NCBI GenBank assembly: GCA_903813345.2
Contig: CAIIXF020000005.1
Coordinates: forward strand, 1,366,001 to 1,430,000
Length of the DNA stretch: 64,000 nt
From: Owenia fusiformis
Taxonomy: Eukaryota > Annelida > Polychaeta > Sabellida > Oweniidae
Direction: 5' to 3'
The notes under the pieces are model-generated. The model ran no database searches, had not been told where the DNA came from, and saw only the letters and a list, made by a program, of their open reading frames with translations. Within the stretch, counting starts at the first letter, position 1. The number at the start of each line of letters is the position of its first letter. The position numbers and the translations under genes are program-made. This document shows positions 14,501-23,837 of this stretch, piece after piece.

Positions 14501-16490
14501 CTTTTCAATTAAGTAGACTGCTTTCTATCATTGAAATTATTGATCAGAGGAGAGGAGGAAATAACCCAAAATTCAAACCTATGTTAACATTTTTGAATTC
14601 TGGGTATTTCTCCCTTTTTGAATTACAGAGGAATGAACATTCAAAATGCATCAGCTATATAATGCTTACACTATAATGCTTTAGTTCTGAATATACCCGC
14701 ATTTGATTTGATGAAATCATGTAGGAAAGAGCATGAACAAATGCTTATATGCTTTGAATGGATATATTGTTGGGTTTTTCTAAGTCATGCTAGGTTTCAA
14801 TTCTTACCTAAAGATGGCAGCATAGCTGTCCATCAAGACTTAACAAAATCAGTGAAGCCAAAAGCCACAACTTTGTTCTTTTCACTCATCATATAGGCAA
14901 GACTTAGTCATTTCTCATAACCAGACTAGCTGGACTCTGTTATTTTCACGAACCTGTATCTCAATACTTAAACATTTTACATCCAACCAAGGCGCTGGAC
15001 TCTGTCATTTTGCAACAACAGTGGTTCATGACTTAGGCAATTTTATACATTCATACAGTTGGACTTAAGCATTTTCAGTGACATTTCAGTAAGAACTTAG
15101 AATAATTTGGTCATTAAGTTTCATTGGCACTTTGCCAAATTGGTCATTGGCAGGTTGCCAATTGTGGTTTGGCAACATGCCAATAGTAGTACTATATAAG
15201 AGGCTTCGAAACCTCACCCTGGCAGTTATGATCTGGAGTTCGATCTGGAGTTACATTTGGGTCTCTTAGTCAATACAGTAGCTCAGTAATGTACAGCTTG
15301 TAAATAGATAGTATAGTTGGACTTATATAATAAAGTATCGTATGTTACTCTGAACTCTGAAGTTTGTCGTATCATATTGGCGTCATCGTTTCGTAGAGAC
15401 CCAACAATATTTAAGTTCACCCACAACATGCATGTCCAGCACGTCAATGTTTCACATTTTATTCATCATATGCTTCACATTTTCATTCAGATTTTTTCTA
15501 AGTAAGACATGAATTTTATTGATTAGTTTTTATTGACATCGTATGATGAGAAAAAGCAAAGAGAATCATTAAAACCTAGAGATTTTATTTATTTAATCTT
15601 GGTAAAGTTGAAAAAAGAGAAATAGACCATTGTTGCTTATTATCAGTATATTTACAGATTTTTTGAAATATTTGCAATAAATGAATTTACATTTTATTCA
15701 TTTAATATGCTATCTGTTTAATAGATGGCGGTGGTAGGCGAGGCAGTGCTGGATCACTGGACAGCGGCATGGTGAGTTCAATATAGAATATGAGTATTTA
15801 TTCAGATCCAAGTTAATTAATACAGTGCCGAAATATGGCTCCATGTTATGCATATATGGCAAATGATTTGATGAGTGTTGAACTCCAGGCCATATAATAT
15901 ACATGGACATTTTAGTATATCACACTCTTAAAAAATAAGGCTTTTAGTGTACATTAAAACCTGTATATACAAAAATTCTCTAATCTGAATTTTTAGATCC
16001 CATTCTTTAATCTACCATGGCTTACCATTGTTCAAAAATCTTGAAATGTGAAAACATGGGCTGCCAATCCACTTTTGGCCAATCCCAGTGGCATTTGGAT
16101 AAGATAGATTTTACTATACATAATTAAATAGTTTGTATTGATTTGATTAATTTAACCATTATATGATTTTTGTATATTTTTATTAATAATTTTTTTGGTG
16201 TATTTTTGTTGCACATTGCTCTATAGTTGTCAATCTATAGACAAAAACATACAAAAATGAGAGTGAGAATCATACTTGGTAACCATTAATTTATCCATCA
16301 ATTGCAGGCATCAACAGCAGGAAGTGTGACTGGCCGTGAAGACTCACCGCAGCCACCAGGTGGAGCCACCAGTAAATCAAACAAACAGCAACCAAATCCT
16401 GGACAATCTGGTGGAATGAAACTTGGATTTTTTAGTAAGAAGAAGAGTAAATCGTCAGCGAGAACTCAATCTGATTGTTCAGATGCTTGA
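3625..16490 (+). CDS. IQSEC: IQSEC-family Arf guanine-nucleotide exchange factor (BRAG/Schizo/Loner), 5'-incomplete, 11 exons
   Basis: Exons read with consistent GT-AG borders and phases: 3625-5571, 7953-8114, 9455-9536, 9757-9964, 10299-10438, 11694-11819, 12187-12286, 12443-12564, 12892-13126, 15725-15771 and 16308-16490 (TGA). They join into one frame of about 1,116 codons. Domain order is conserved N-terminal block and IQ motif, long Ser-rich linker, Sec7 domain, PH domain, basic C-terminus; this is the family architecture. Known family role: the Sec7 domain loads GTP on Arf GTPases (chiefly Arf6), the IQ motif binds calmodulin, and the proteins act at plasma membrane, endosomes or synapses. 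Seen here: the catalytic Sec7 Glu lies in [15 protein letters not shown], and the junction of exons 3 and 4 falls two codons before it. Vertebrate proteins carry about a dozen extra residues between Sec7 and PH (after GKKP), so a short exon between 10439 and 11693 may be missed. The N-terminal exon or exons are absent. Paralogue is not assigned because invertebrates usually have one IQSEC gene. Confidence 0.95.
5572..7952 (+). other. IQSEC intron 1
   Basis: 2.4 kb intron without a recognisable gene. Near its 3' end (about 7755-7875) is a two-copy tandem repeat of ~65 bp around CATCCTCCATA and CAAGTCTGAACT. The remainder is AT-rich with C and G homopolymers near 6290 and 6465. Confidence 0.6.
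7953..8114 (+). CDS. IQSEC: IQSEC exon, Sec7 domain part 1
   Basis: 162 nt between a CCATTGCAG acceptor and a GTGAGT donor, entering and leaving in phase 2. Encodes [19 protein letters not shown] and [17 protein letters not shown], the first helices of a Sec7 fold, closely following the vertebrate IQSEC pattern. Confidence 0.93.
9455..9536 (+). CDS. IQSEC: IQSEC exon, Sec7 domain part 2
   Basis: 82 nt from a GTGTTTTCAG acceptor to CCA|GTAAGT. Encodes [20 protein letters not shown] then QTFFRMP. It ends in phase 0, two codons before the catalytic glutamate encoded by the next exon. Confidence 0.93.
9757..9964 (+). CDS. IQSEC: IQSEC exon, Sec7 catalytic core
   Basis: 208 nt from a TTATTCTAG acceptor to GAG|GTAGGT. 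It opens with [18 protein letters not shown]. The GAG codon at 9760-9762 is the expected Sec7 'glutamic finger' that displaces GDP from Arf. [20 protein letters not shown] is the second hallmark Sec7 motif. Both are intact, so exchange activity is predicted. Confidence 0.95.
10299..10438 (+). CDS. IQSEC: IQSEC exon, end of Sec7 and linker to PH
   Basis: 140 nt from a TTTCTCCAG acceptor to CCC|GTAAGT. Encodes [20 protein letters not shown] and, after a short linker, [13 protein letters not shown], which is the Sec7-PH linker of IQSEC proteins. Confidence 0.93.
10796..11020 (-). other. Antisense open frame inside the IQSEC intron, possible exon-like fragment
   Basis: On the - strand a pyrimidine-poor but acceptable acceptor (GATTTACAG, near 11005) precedes an open frame reading [20 protein letters not shown] and [20 protein letters not shown] before a stop near 10796. 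Composition is protein-like (hydrophobic stretch, then charged and aromatic residues), but the family is not recognised and no partner exon was found. It may be a chance frame or a captured gene fragment. Confidence 0.2.
11694..11819 (+). CDS. IQSEC: IQSEC exon, PH domain part 1
   Basis: 126 nt between TGCTTCTAG and GTG|GTAAGT, phase 0 at both ends. Encodes [20 protein letters not shown] and [16 protein letters not shown], the first strands of the IQSEC PH domain, which in this family contacts membrane phosphoinositides and the Sec7 domain. Confidence 0.94.
12187..12286 (+). CDS. IQSEC: IQSEC exon, PH domain part 2
   Basis: 100 nt from TTTCAG to CCTC|GTAAGT. Encodes [20 protein letters not shown] and then [12 protein letters not shown]. 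The basic KIFNKKK run matches the family's phosphoinositide-facing loop. Confidence 0.93.
12443..12564 (+). CDS. IQSEC: IQSEC exon, PH domain part 3
   Basis: 122 nt from a TTTCCAG acceptor to GAG|GTACTA. Encodes [20 protein letters not shown], then [19 protein letters not shown], the last strand and C-terminal helix of the PH domain. Confidence 0.92.
12892..13126 (+). CDS. IQSEC: IQSEC exon, post-PH helix and linker
   Basis: 235 nt from CTTCTTCAG to GACA|GTAAGT. Opens with [17 protein letters not shown], continuing the PH C-terminal helix as in vertebrate IQSECs, and ends with [15 protein letters not shown], matching the family's conserved LSSSLxDL segment. Confidence 0.9.
13530..14036 (+). 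repeat. 44 bp minisatellite in an IQSEC intron
   Basis: About 11.5 tandem copies of a 44 bp unit with core GGGATTGAGTTGGGAAAAC followed by TTGATCTTTGGAAGTACTTG. Successive GGGATTGAG starts at 13623, 13667 and 13711 show the period. Copies are highly similar, indicating recent expansion or homogenisation. It lies between the exons ending at 13126 and starting at 15725. Confidence 0.95.
14345..14472 (+). repeat. Three-copy ~43 bp tandem repeat
   Basis: Three consecutive copies of ATGTTAATGTGGCTACATTA followed by TTGTGACATCATCAA, in the same intron as the 44 bp minisatellite. Confidence 0.9.
14552..14612. repeat. Short hairpin (imperfect inverted repeat)
   Basis: AGGAAATAACCCAAAATTCAAA is mirrored by TTTGAATTCTGGGTATTTCTCC a few bases away, giving a ~22 bp stem. 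It could be a mini-element relic. Confidence 0.6.
15110..15400 (+). mobile_element. Possible solo LTR fragment
   Basis: The segment has a promoter-like ACTATATAAGAGGC (15190-15204), an AATAAA about 140 bp later (near 15329), then, after a short R/U5-like stretch, TTGGCGTCATCGTTTCG, which resembles the primer-binding region following an LTR of Gypsy-type retroelements. Inverted TG...CA ends and a target duplication were not resolved, so this rests on module order only. It lies in sense orientation in the IQSEC intron. Confidence 0.3.
15725..15771 (+). CDS. IQSEC: IQSEC small exon ([13 protein letters not shown])
   Basis: 47 nt microexon-sized segment after TGTTTAATAG and before GTGAGT. The phases fit both neighbours. 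Encodes [16 protein letters not shown], equivalent to the vertebrate IQSEC motif RRSSAGSLES. It lies 2.6 kb from the preceding exon. Confidence 0.85.
16308..16490 (+). CDS. IQSEC: IQSEC terminal coding exon
   Basis: 183 nt after a CAATTGCAG acceptor, in phase 0, ending in TGA. Encodes a low-complexity Ser/Pro/Gly tail, then a basic patch [13 protein letters not shown] and the end SDCSDA. The terminal residues do not match a class I PDZ ligand, unlike some vertebrate isoforms. An alternative 3' exon is possible but not visible. Confidence 0.85.
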   Translation, partial: ASTAGSVTGREDSPQPPGGATSKSNKQQPNPGQSGGMKLGFFSKKKSKSSARTQSDCSDA

Positions 16491-16866
16491 TTCTAAGAGA
16501 GGAATATAACTCCAAGATGCCAATGTATTTACTAGGAAAATATGCCAATGTATGCCCACTATGCCAGTGTATTGTATCTACAATGGTATTGGCTACTTTG
16601 TGTAGGCTGCACGTACAGTGGCCTCCGATAATATAAAGCATTTAAAATGAAGTTGATTATTTTCTTAAATGCAAACAGGAGTGTGTACAATTGTACATGT
16701 ATAATGACTAGAATTGTACATGTATAATAACTCGAATTGTACATGTATAGCTAGACAGACATTGTTCACATTTACTTTGAAATTATACATTTATAATGAA
16801 AAAAGTGGATCAAATAGTTATGTGATACAGAAATTTTGAAATGGACACAGTTCCAATATTGATATA

Positions 16867-16942
16867 CAGTGTGTCCCTTAAGTCTTTTTACAATTACAAT
16901 TCAGAGTCTGTAAAGTGTAAAAAAGAATTTATGGACACCCTG
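16867..16942. mobile_element. 76 bp mariner-type mini-MITE in the IQSEC 3' UTR
   Basis: Ends CAGTGTGTCC and GGACACCCTG are near-perfect inverted repeats, and each end is flanked by TA (16865-16866 and 16943-16944), the target duplication of Tc1/mariner elements. No coding capacity. Confidence 0.65.
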
Positions 16943-18763
16943 TATTTCATTATATAAAGATATTTGTTAACATACACAATACTATTTTATAATGTAAAGA
17001 TGTCATATTAGATTCAGTTTCCTGATTCTGAGGATACATCACACATGTGTCCCATTTAAGTGAGCTCTCCAATACAGTCTAATGCACAGACTGGAGAACA
17101 GCCTTTACTTGTTATTCATTCATTTACATTGACTTGTAATTTCCAAATTGATCATGATTTTCACGAGGCTGAGCAACATTCTGTCGAAAAGTCTAAATTG
17201 ATAATGAGACTTAGCAAAGCGCGAATGGGTGTTGGATTGAATCATTTTTACCAAAAAGAAAATAATTTGAATTGTTTGATTATTAATGATACCTTGGCTT
17301 TTCAAGATTTTTTTTTGTTATACATTATTTATTTAGATAGGTCATGTGTTCGCATAGAAACTAGCTCTTCTAGAGATTTGACGCAAGTTTTTTGATTTTA
17401 AGAATATAAAACCATGATTATTGGCTATTTTCCCAGAATTCCCTAGTGTTGCATCCTGTGAGATGGACGTAGTATTCTCCTGTAAGAGTGTTGCCCATGT
17501 CCATTTTGAAAGACAGTATTAGAATCATTTGTATTAAAAAAATGTAAAAGGATCAAGAAGGGTTTTTGTAGGAAATAGATTTATCTGATTGGCCAAGTGT
17601 TTGTGATTAGAATGTAGTATGAAACATGCCATGGGGACTAAATGCTTTACTTAGGTATTATCCCTCATTTGAATAAAACTTGAGGCTTTAAAGCACTGCA
17701 TTGTAAGCATTTGTGAACTCCCATAGTGCATTTTGATCTATTTTGTACATGGTGTGTCCCCTGACTTAAAAGTCCTGGGTATGTGTGCCGTGAAGTTGAT
17801 CCAATGGGAATACCCAGAAAACAATCTAGTGGACGCTAAACGAGGATTCAATATTGATTGTGTGGCCTTAAAGTTACCATTTTTACTTTTACATTGTGAC
17901 TTGTCCACTTGAACTGTCCAATAGGCTGACACTGTACATATATATAAAAACATCATGTTACATTAATAGAGGTCACTCCAAAGGATGTTCATCACAGTAA
18001 AACCTGTTATGACTGAGGAACACCTCTTTAAGTTGAAAACTCCCAAAAAGAACACTGTTTTGGTGTACAAAATCTGTAATTGTAAGCTTGATGTTTCTTA
18101 GGCCCAATAATACCACACTATTAGCGATGAATATTGACGGAGACACTTATGGAATTATTCACTTTGGATTATTACATGTAGATGGTCAGTGGTACACATT
18201 TAAACAATCCTATATTACATAAAGATAGAAGTGAAATGAATGCTTTTTGATAAACTGTAAACCACCTTATACAGTAAAACCTGTCACATTTGAAGGACCA
18301 GCCAAAAGTGTTAAGAATAGCAGTTCAATTTAACAAGGGTGTCAATGGTAGGCTACAAAATTTGGACTAAGAGAATGTGTTCATAATGGGAGGTGTTCCA
18401 AATATACAGGCTTCACTGTAAAATTAATGAACTAAGGGGGGGGGGGTCAGGTGAAACACTTGTACATTAAGATAAAATGTTATGATAATTTAAGTTGCAA
18501 CATTTTGTACAATAAACAATTTATTAAAGTGAAACCGTGCATGCTTTATTTATAAAACACAATTATAACAGTGATATACTTATTGACTTATTGTTTATTT
18601 TAAGTAGTGCTTTGACTTCAACATTTGTAAATAATCACTTCTCAAAGTGTACATACAAACCTTAGATTGTATTTAAGCTATAGGGGTTATTGTATTTATA
18701 TCTCTAAATATTGTATTTATTTGGTTCTATGTTAATTACATTGCTTGTGATGCAATGTCAAGC

Positions 18764-18769
18764 AATAAA
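18764..18769 (+). terminator. Polyadenylation signal of IQSEC
   Basis: Canonical AATAAA with a downstream GT-rich element, placed 2.27 kb after the stop codon on the same strand. Confidence 0.6.
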
Positions 18770-19004
18770 ATACATTATGTATAAAACAAAATGTCTTTTG
18801 TTGAGGAAACTTATGTTTAAAAAATAAGCCCATTTTGCTATACCATGTTGGTTTCCTGGACAGGTTGTTTATTTACTTTAAGACAAAGAAACAATATAGC
18901 TTGAATGAAACTCATTACAAATATATATAAACTTGGCCTGATAAGATTGGGGTATGTGTATTCTGATTATTCATCCAATCATATCACAGTTAAGTATTCA
19001 TTTT

Positions 19005-19800
19005 GTGAAAAAAGTCTCATTTATATTTTAGAAAAAATATCAAAAGAGCACATAGGTTATGGCAAACAATTTCAAAAGGTTATATCTTGGATTATGACTA
19101 TTTTCTGACAATGAAGACAGGTTTATCTTTTAGATCAATTCATAGAAAATTAATATACAGTAATAATAAAGTCAAACAAACTCGGAGATATTTAACTAGC
19201 AATCAACCCATCGACACACTTTTTCAAAGATGTTGACCCCATTTTCACCAAAAATGCAATCATTTTTTACAATGTTTAATGCATCACTATTCTTTATTTT
19301 GATGTATCAAATAGTTCTTGAAAGAAAAACTGAATTGCTGAAAATAAGTGTTCCCCATGTTATTTCTCCATTGAAAAATTTCATGCTATCCATTGGTTTC
19401 AGTTCATTTTGATTATCCAAATGCATTATCTTTTAAGTCCCTGGAGCAATCAACTTTTCCTTTTAGGAAATCAAACATGTCTCAAAGCACATTCTAATTA
19501 TGCATTCAACAATATAATAAAAGGTATAATAAAAGGTTGCATTTTTGGTGAAAATTAGGTCAACATTTTTGAAAAAGTATGTTGATTGGTCCATTGCCCC
19601 TTCAATATCACCTAGGTCTGATTAACTAAATTATCTATCTGTATACTTTTCTTGAAGATAATGAATGGATCTAAAATATACACCCATGTTCATGATCAGA
19701 AAATATTCATAATTCAAGTTAGAATCGTTTGAAATTGTTTGCGATAAGCTATGTGCTCCTTTGATAAATTCTGACACTTTTTGGTTGAAATCCCCAGTGA
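19005..19800. repeat. Long, old imperfect inverted duplication
   Basis: The segment from about 19005 to 19290 is repeated in reverse complement at about 19500-19800. Matching blocks include GAGCACATAGGTTATGGCAA (near 19046) with its partner near 19755, CATTTTCACCAAAAATGCAA (near 19239) with its partner near 19540, and ACTTTTTCAAAGATGTTGAC with its partner near 19575. The arms have diverged by point changes and indels. It could be a foldback MITE or an inverted duplication of a gene fragment; frames in both arms give similar peptide strings. Confidence 0.75.
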
Positions 19801-20959
19801 CAGACTTACACGATGCTTTGATCCTAAGTGACATCTATGACTTAGATGTGAATATTTAAATGCATAATTAGCATGTATGACACTTAGGGTACATTAATTC
19901 ATGTACATTAATGCATTACATTCCTAGCTAAAAATTTGTATGGAAGTCAATGGGTAAGTAAGCATGCTATGTCCACTGATAATGCCTGATTACACCAATA
20001 TTGCCTGCGTTCTTTAATAACAATGACAATAGCATGATGTCATGTGTAGTTATCCTGTTCCCGGGAACGGGATAAATGTGTAGTTTCCATCAAATTTTAC
20101 ATCAGTGATAGAAAGTAGCAATGGGGATAAAGATATGTGATACATCAGTTATGTAACTATGACGTGAAATATGCCTTCATTCTTGCCCAAATATAGAGCC
20201 TCCTAATAAGGTCAACCAATATTGTCAAAACTCAGGCATATTTCAAATTATAGTGACATAACTTCTTAGTATTTTATACGCTACAGTATTAAATTTCGAT
20301 TTACAACCAAGTCTGATGGTACATTCTTTTATGAAAAACTGGTTTCTATCTGTAGTCTGTACTGAACTTCATTTGGTGGGATAGTTAAACCAAAACAAGT
20401 TACTTAATGGAAACATCGTTCATAACTTTTATTGAAAATATTTGACAAAATATTCTGCCACTTAAATGTTGCCCTTACATCATTTCCATAAGTCACATTG
20501 TTATATAAATACGAGATAAACATTTTCAAACTCATAAATGTTTGTTTAGAATGGGTGGCATGGGGGAATGGGGGCATGATATTAATTCTAGTCTTGACAA
20601 AATTGTCAAGCAGTTTTTAGTCAAAATTTTTAAACGAAGAACTGTATGATTTTAGCAATTTCTATTTAAATGTTTAATAGTATGTGATTTTATACATGTA
20701 GACGCACCTAGCATTTAAATGTTAGGGTGCTGCTGTTCTAAAAGCATATGTCTAAATAAAAATAAATAAATATATTTCAAGAGCTGCAATCAAAAATAAA
20801 CCCTGATATGATAATGTTAGCTTTATGTGACAGCAAATAATACAAAGGTGTAAAATGATAAATGTAATGTTTCCAATAAACATATAAATGGGGAATCGAT
20901 TTTGTTCAATAAACAAACTTTAACGTGATGTTTTATTCCACGTCAACATATTTCTTTAG

Positions 20960-21048
20960 TCCGAATCCCATTCGTCTGAATCCCAATCGTCCAAATCCCA
21001 TTCGTCTGAAACTCAGGCGTCCGAATCCTATTTCTCCGAAACCTTAGG
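20960..21048 (+). repeat. 15 bp tandem repeat (CCGAATCCCATTCGT type)
   Basis: Five to six diverged copies of CCGAATCCCATTCGT in tandem, with variants ending TCGTC or GCGTC. Located downstream of the ACE-like gene. Confidence 0.8.
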
Positions 21049-21299
21049 ATACAAAAATCAAAAATTGTCGATTTTTTTAAGGAACCACAGGGAAATAAGT
21101 TCTATATGCATTGCTATATTACAAGAGGGGGTGCGTTTCATTTCAACCAGTTCAATCTTTTCAATTGTTTTGCCCTAAAGACCCAACTGTTTTTACATGG
21201 TGATGCCCCATATGGATGTATTAGTACAGTTATAGTGGGTTTATTGGTTCTTGGTTGAGATTTAATAATAAAATAACAATTAATAACAACAACAAATAA

Positions 21300-21312
21300 T
21301 TATTTATTTAAA
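21300..21312 (-). terminator. Candidate polyadenylation signal of the ACE-like gene
   Basis: TTATTTATTT on the + strand gives AAATAAATAA on the - strand about 250 bp after the stop codon; a second AATAAA lies near 21240. Choice is inferred. Confidence 0.4.
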
Positions 21313-21560
21313 TTACATCATGCACAATTAAAGACATTATTATATGTGAGTATAAAGAGGATATAGGTAGTTCTATTGTTGAACATTATTTTCATTTTCG
21401 TTCAAAAATATACAAATTGCTATAATCTTTTCTAGCCTTTGCTTGAAGCCCCCCCCCCCTCAAGAGAAATAGATAGGGAGAGGGGTGTCCAGATGTTTAA
21501 TGCACTAAACTTCTGCAAAATTTGATGTGGCAGCACAGCCAATGTATATTATTGTATTGT

Positions 21561-23837
21561 TTATGATATAGCATCTAATATTTCACTCTCGAGAGCCTCA
21601 ACAGGGTATAGACCACCATCATCTATCTTCATACGATACGTCTGTTCATCCACATCCCAACCTGGGGTTTCATTATGTCTTACATTATCTTCCTTTAGCC
21701 ATTTTATCAATGGTTGAAAATACTTCATAACTGAGGATGCGTCCATTTGTTGTTTCCCCGTGATGACCCCCAGGGCCTCTTTCCATGGTTTGCTTAGCCC
21801 CATAGAGAGCATGTCTTTCAGTTTTTGTCCAGCTGTCTTAGATTGGTATATATCACACTCGTACAATGGCCCAGAAAAGCCAGCCTCCTTGCATAACGCT
21901 TCATGAAACATAAACTGTAGAAGATGACTGAAGAAGTATCGAATATACAGCACATTGGCGGCCACGTGGTATTTAGACCCTGCATCAAAGTCATCTTCAG
22001 TGCGAGGAATAGGGGGGCTGATCCCTTGGTATTTAAGCCTTGAGTTCCACCATTTCACGTTATAATTACTAGTGTTGGTTCTACCATTGTATATGTCCCA
22101 TCTGTATGAATCAATATGTAATGCGAATGGCAAAAATACGATCTTCTTCAGTGCTATTTTAAATAAAAAATTAATCATTTGTTTATATTTGTGTGTCCTC
22201 ACTTTATTATCTGCATGTTCCCCATTGTTTGCCTGTTCTCCATTGCTTGCTGACTGAATCTTTTCCATGTGAGTTGGAGTCATAACAGAGAGGGCAATAG
22301 CATCTCCAATGGCCTCATGGAAGCCAGGATTTGCACCATCTCTGTAAACTACAGGCTGGTGGGCGTATGCCATAAAGTACTCCACTTGTCCCATTTCATG
22401 ATGAATCGTTTCAAGGTCATCCATATTTACCTCAATACACATTTTTATTCTATAATCACTACCAGTTGAGAAATCTTCAGCAGATGCATAACACTCAACT
22501 TCACGATCTTTTGGTCGAGTGAACATTGAGTTTTCCCAAAATTCATTAGTCATTGGATCCAAACCAATCGATGTGAAGAATTCCTCTGCTGTTTCCACCA
22601 TCTTCATTGGTGAAAATCCATGTTCTTTCATCCATTTTGATTCATCAAGGGATGCAACTTCTGGATAAGGAATCAAAATGTCATAGATGTTTGTCCAATC
22701 TTGTGCCCACATATTGCCAAGCAAATGTGCTGGTATAGGACTCGTTTTTGACATTCCTGCTTCTGGATAATATCCACGTAACTTTCTCCGCACATAGGCA
22801 TGCAACTCTTCATACACTGGCTTAATTGCCTCAAATAAATCATTCACCATATCAGTTATTTCCATTTCATATTGACCTTCTCTTAAATATTCACCATTGT
22901 CTTTGTAACCATTTTCAACAGCAGCCATATTCTCAAGTTGGACTTTCTCAGAGTAAGCACCTCGAATTAATCGCCCTGTCTTGTCCCTCCAGCCTTGCCA
23001 AGCCCATAGTAACTCATCGTAATCTCGGCTTTTTGCCATAACCTCATCCAGTTCAGGTATCAATCTGAATTTCTTCCCATTTTTCTCCAGCTTTCCTTGT
23101 GCAAATATACTTTCCATTTCTTTGGTTACCTCTGCAATATTCTTAGCAATAACTGGATCATTTGGTTCAGCAGTAGTCGTGATAAGCTTCAGCTGACGCT
23201 TTAAATCTGGGTCGGATATATTATGGAATTTTCTTGCCTCGACTAGTTTTGTCTGGAGCCATTTATTTACAACTTGGCTATATTCAACAGATGCTTTGGA
23301 ATGTTCTTCCGTAACATTAGTGTTATATTGCCAGTCTAGGAGAGTTTCTTTATTAAGGTGCGCAGTTGCTTCTTTATCATATATTTTCAGCCATTCTCTC
23401 GCAAAGTCATTATCACTATAGCCAGTTTGATATTGGTTTTCATTATCTAGTTCCTTTCCATTGGTAGGACTGTTTAGCTCTTCATCATATAGTTCCTTAA
23501 TAACATTCAGTTTATTTTTAATATTTGGTTTATAATGTTCATTATCATTGTCTTGTTCATTATCATTGTCTTGTTCATTTACATTGTCTTGTTCATTTAC
23601 ATTGTCTTGTTCATTTGCATTGTCTTGTTCATTTCTAAAGTCAAACTCTTTTTTGTACAGATCAGAGTTAACTTGACTGTGAGACAATTGTATATATTCA
23701 TGCAGTATATTCATTAATGTATCATCCTCAACTTCTTTCTTTGTCATAGCAACTGTTGTGGTTGCCAAGACAACTAAAGAGAGTCTCATAAAAATTGTAA
23801 GCATTGTCATTCTGTAGTTTTGTATTCCAATCTCCAT
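21561..23837 (-). CDS. ACE-like peptidyl-dipeptidase (M2 family), intronless, HEMGQ active-site variant
   Basis: A 758-aa uninterrupted frame. Residues 1-31 look like a signal peptide. Residues ~69-100 are an acidic NEQDN repeat that is not part of the family. From ~residue 160 it follows the single-domain angiotensin-converting-enzyme fold, including PIPAHLLGNMWAQDWTNIYD, GANPGFHEAIGDAIALSVMT, INFLFKIALKKIVFLPF, KYQGISPPIPRTEDDFDAGS and YIRYFFSHLLQFMFHEALC. M2 enzymes bind zinc through HEXXH plus a downstream Glu. Here the motif is H480-E-M-G-Q484, so the second His ligand is Gln (codon CAA, 22386-22388), while the third ligand (E508) and the substrate-binding HxxxxxxYIRY segment are kept. 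Activity may be lost or altered. No C-terminal membrane anchor is seen, so a secreted protein is expected. Lack of introns in a family that is normally multi-exon suggests a retrocopy or intron loss. Confidence 0.93.
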   Translation of the reverse strand: MEIGIQNYRMTMLTIFMRLSLVVLATTTVAMTKKEVEDDTLMNILHEYIQLSHSQVNSDLYKKEFDFRNEQDNANEQDNVNEQDNVNEQDNDNEQDNDNEHYKPNIKNKLNVIKELYDEELNSPTNGKELDNENQYQTGYSDNDFAREWLKIYDKEATAHLNKETLLDWQYNTNVTEEHSKASVEYSQVVNKWLQTKLVEARKFHNISDPDLKRQLKLITTTAEPNDPVIAKNIAEVTKEMESIFAQGKLEKNGKKFRLIPELDEVMAKSRDYDELLWAWQGWRDKTGRLIRGAYSEKVQLENMAAVENGYKDNGEYLREGQYEMEITDMVNDLFEAIKPVYEELHAYVRRKLRGYYPEAGMSKTSPIPAHLLGNMWAQDWTNIYDILIPYPEVASLDESKWMKEHGFSPMKMVETAEEFFTSIGLDPMTNEFWENSMFTRPKDREVECYASAEDFSTGSDYRIKMCIEVNMDDLETIHHEMGQVEYFMAYAHQPVVYRDGANPGFHEAIGDAIALSVMTPTHMEKIQSASNGEQANNGEHADNKVRTHKYKQMINFLFKIALKKIVFLPFALHIDSYRWDIYNGRTNTSNYNVKWWNSRLKYQGISPPIPRTEDDFDAGSKYHVAANVLYIRYFFSHLLQFMFHEALCKEAGFSGPLYECDIYQSKTAGQKLKDMLSMGLSKPWKEALGVITGKQQMDASSVMKYFQPLIKWLKEDNVRHNETPGWDVDEQTYRMKIDDGGLYPVEALESEILDAIS

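Larger units (their letters stand above)
16491..18790 (+). other. IQSEC 3' UTR
   Basis: About 2.3 kb of AT-rich sequence with no convincing coding frame. A strong AATAAA at 18764-18769, followed by a T/G-rich stretch (ATGTCTTTTGTTG), is the best cleavage signal; an AATAAA near 18512 is an alternative. The UTR contains a mini-element (16867-16942). Transcript extent is inferred. Confidence 0.6.
18791..21300. other. Intergenic region between two convergent genes
   Basis: Separates the 3' ends of IQSEC (+) and the ACE-like gene (-). It holds the inverted duplication at 19005-19800, a 24 bp near-palindrome centred on GTTCCCGGGAAC (20051-20074) and a 15 bp tandem repeat at 20960-21048. No gene is supported. 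Confidence 0.65.
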
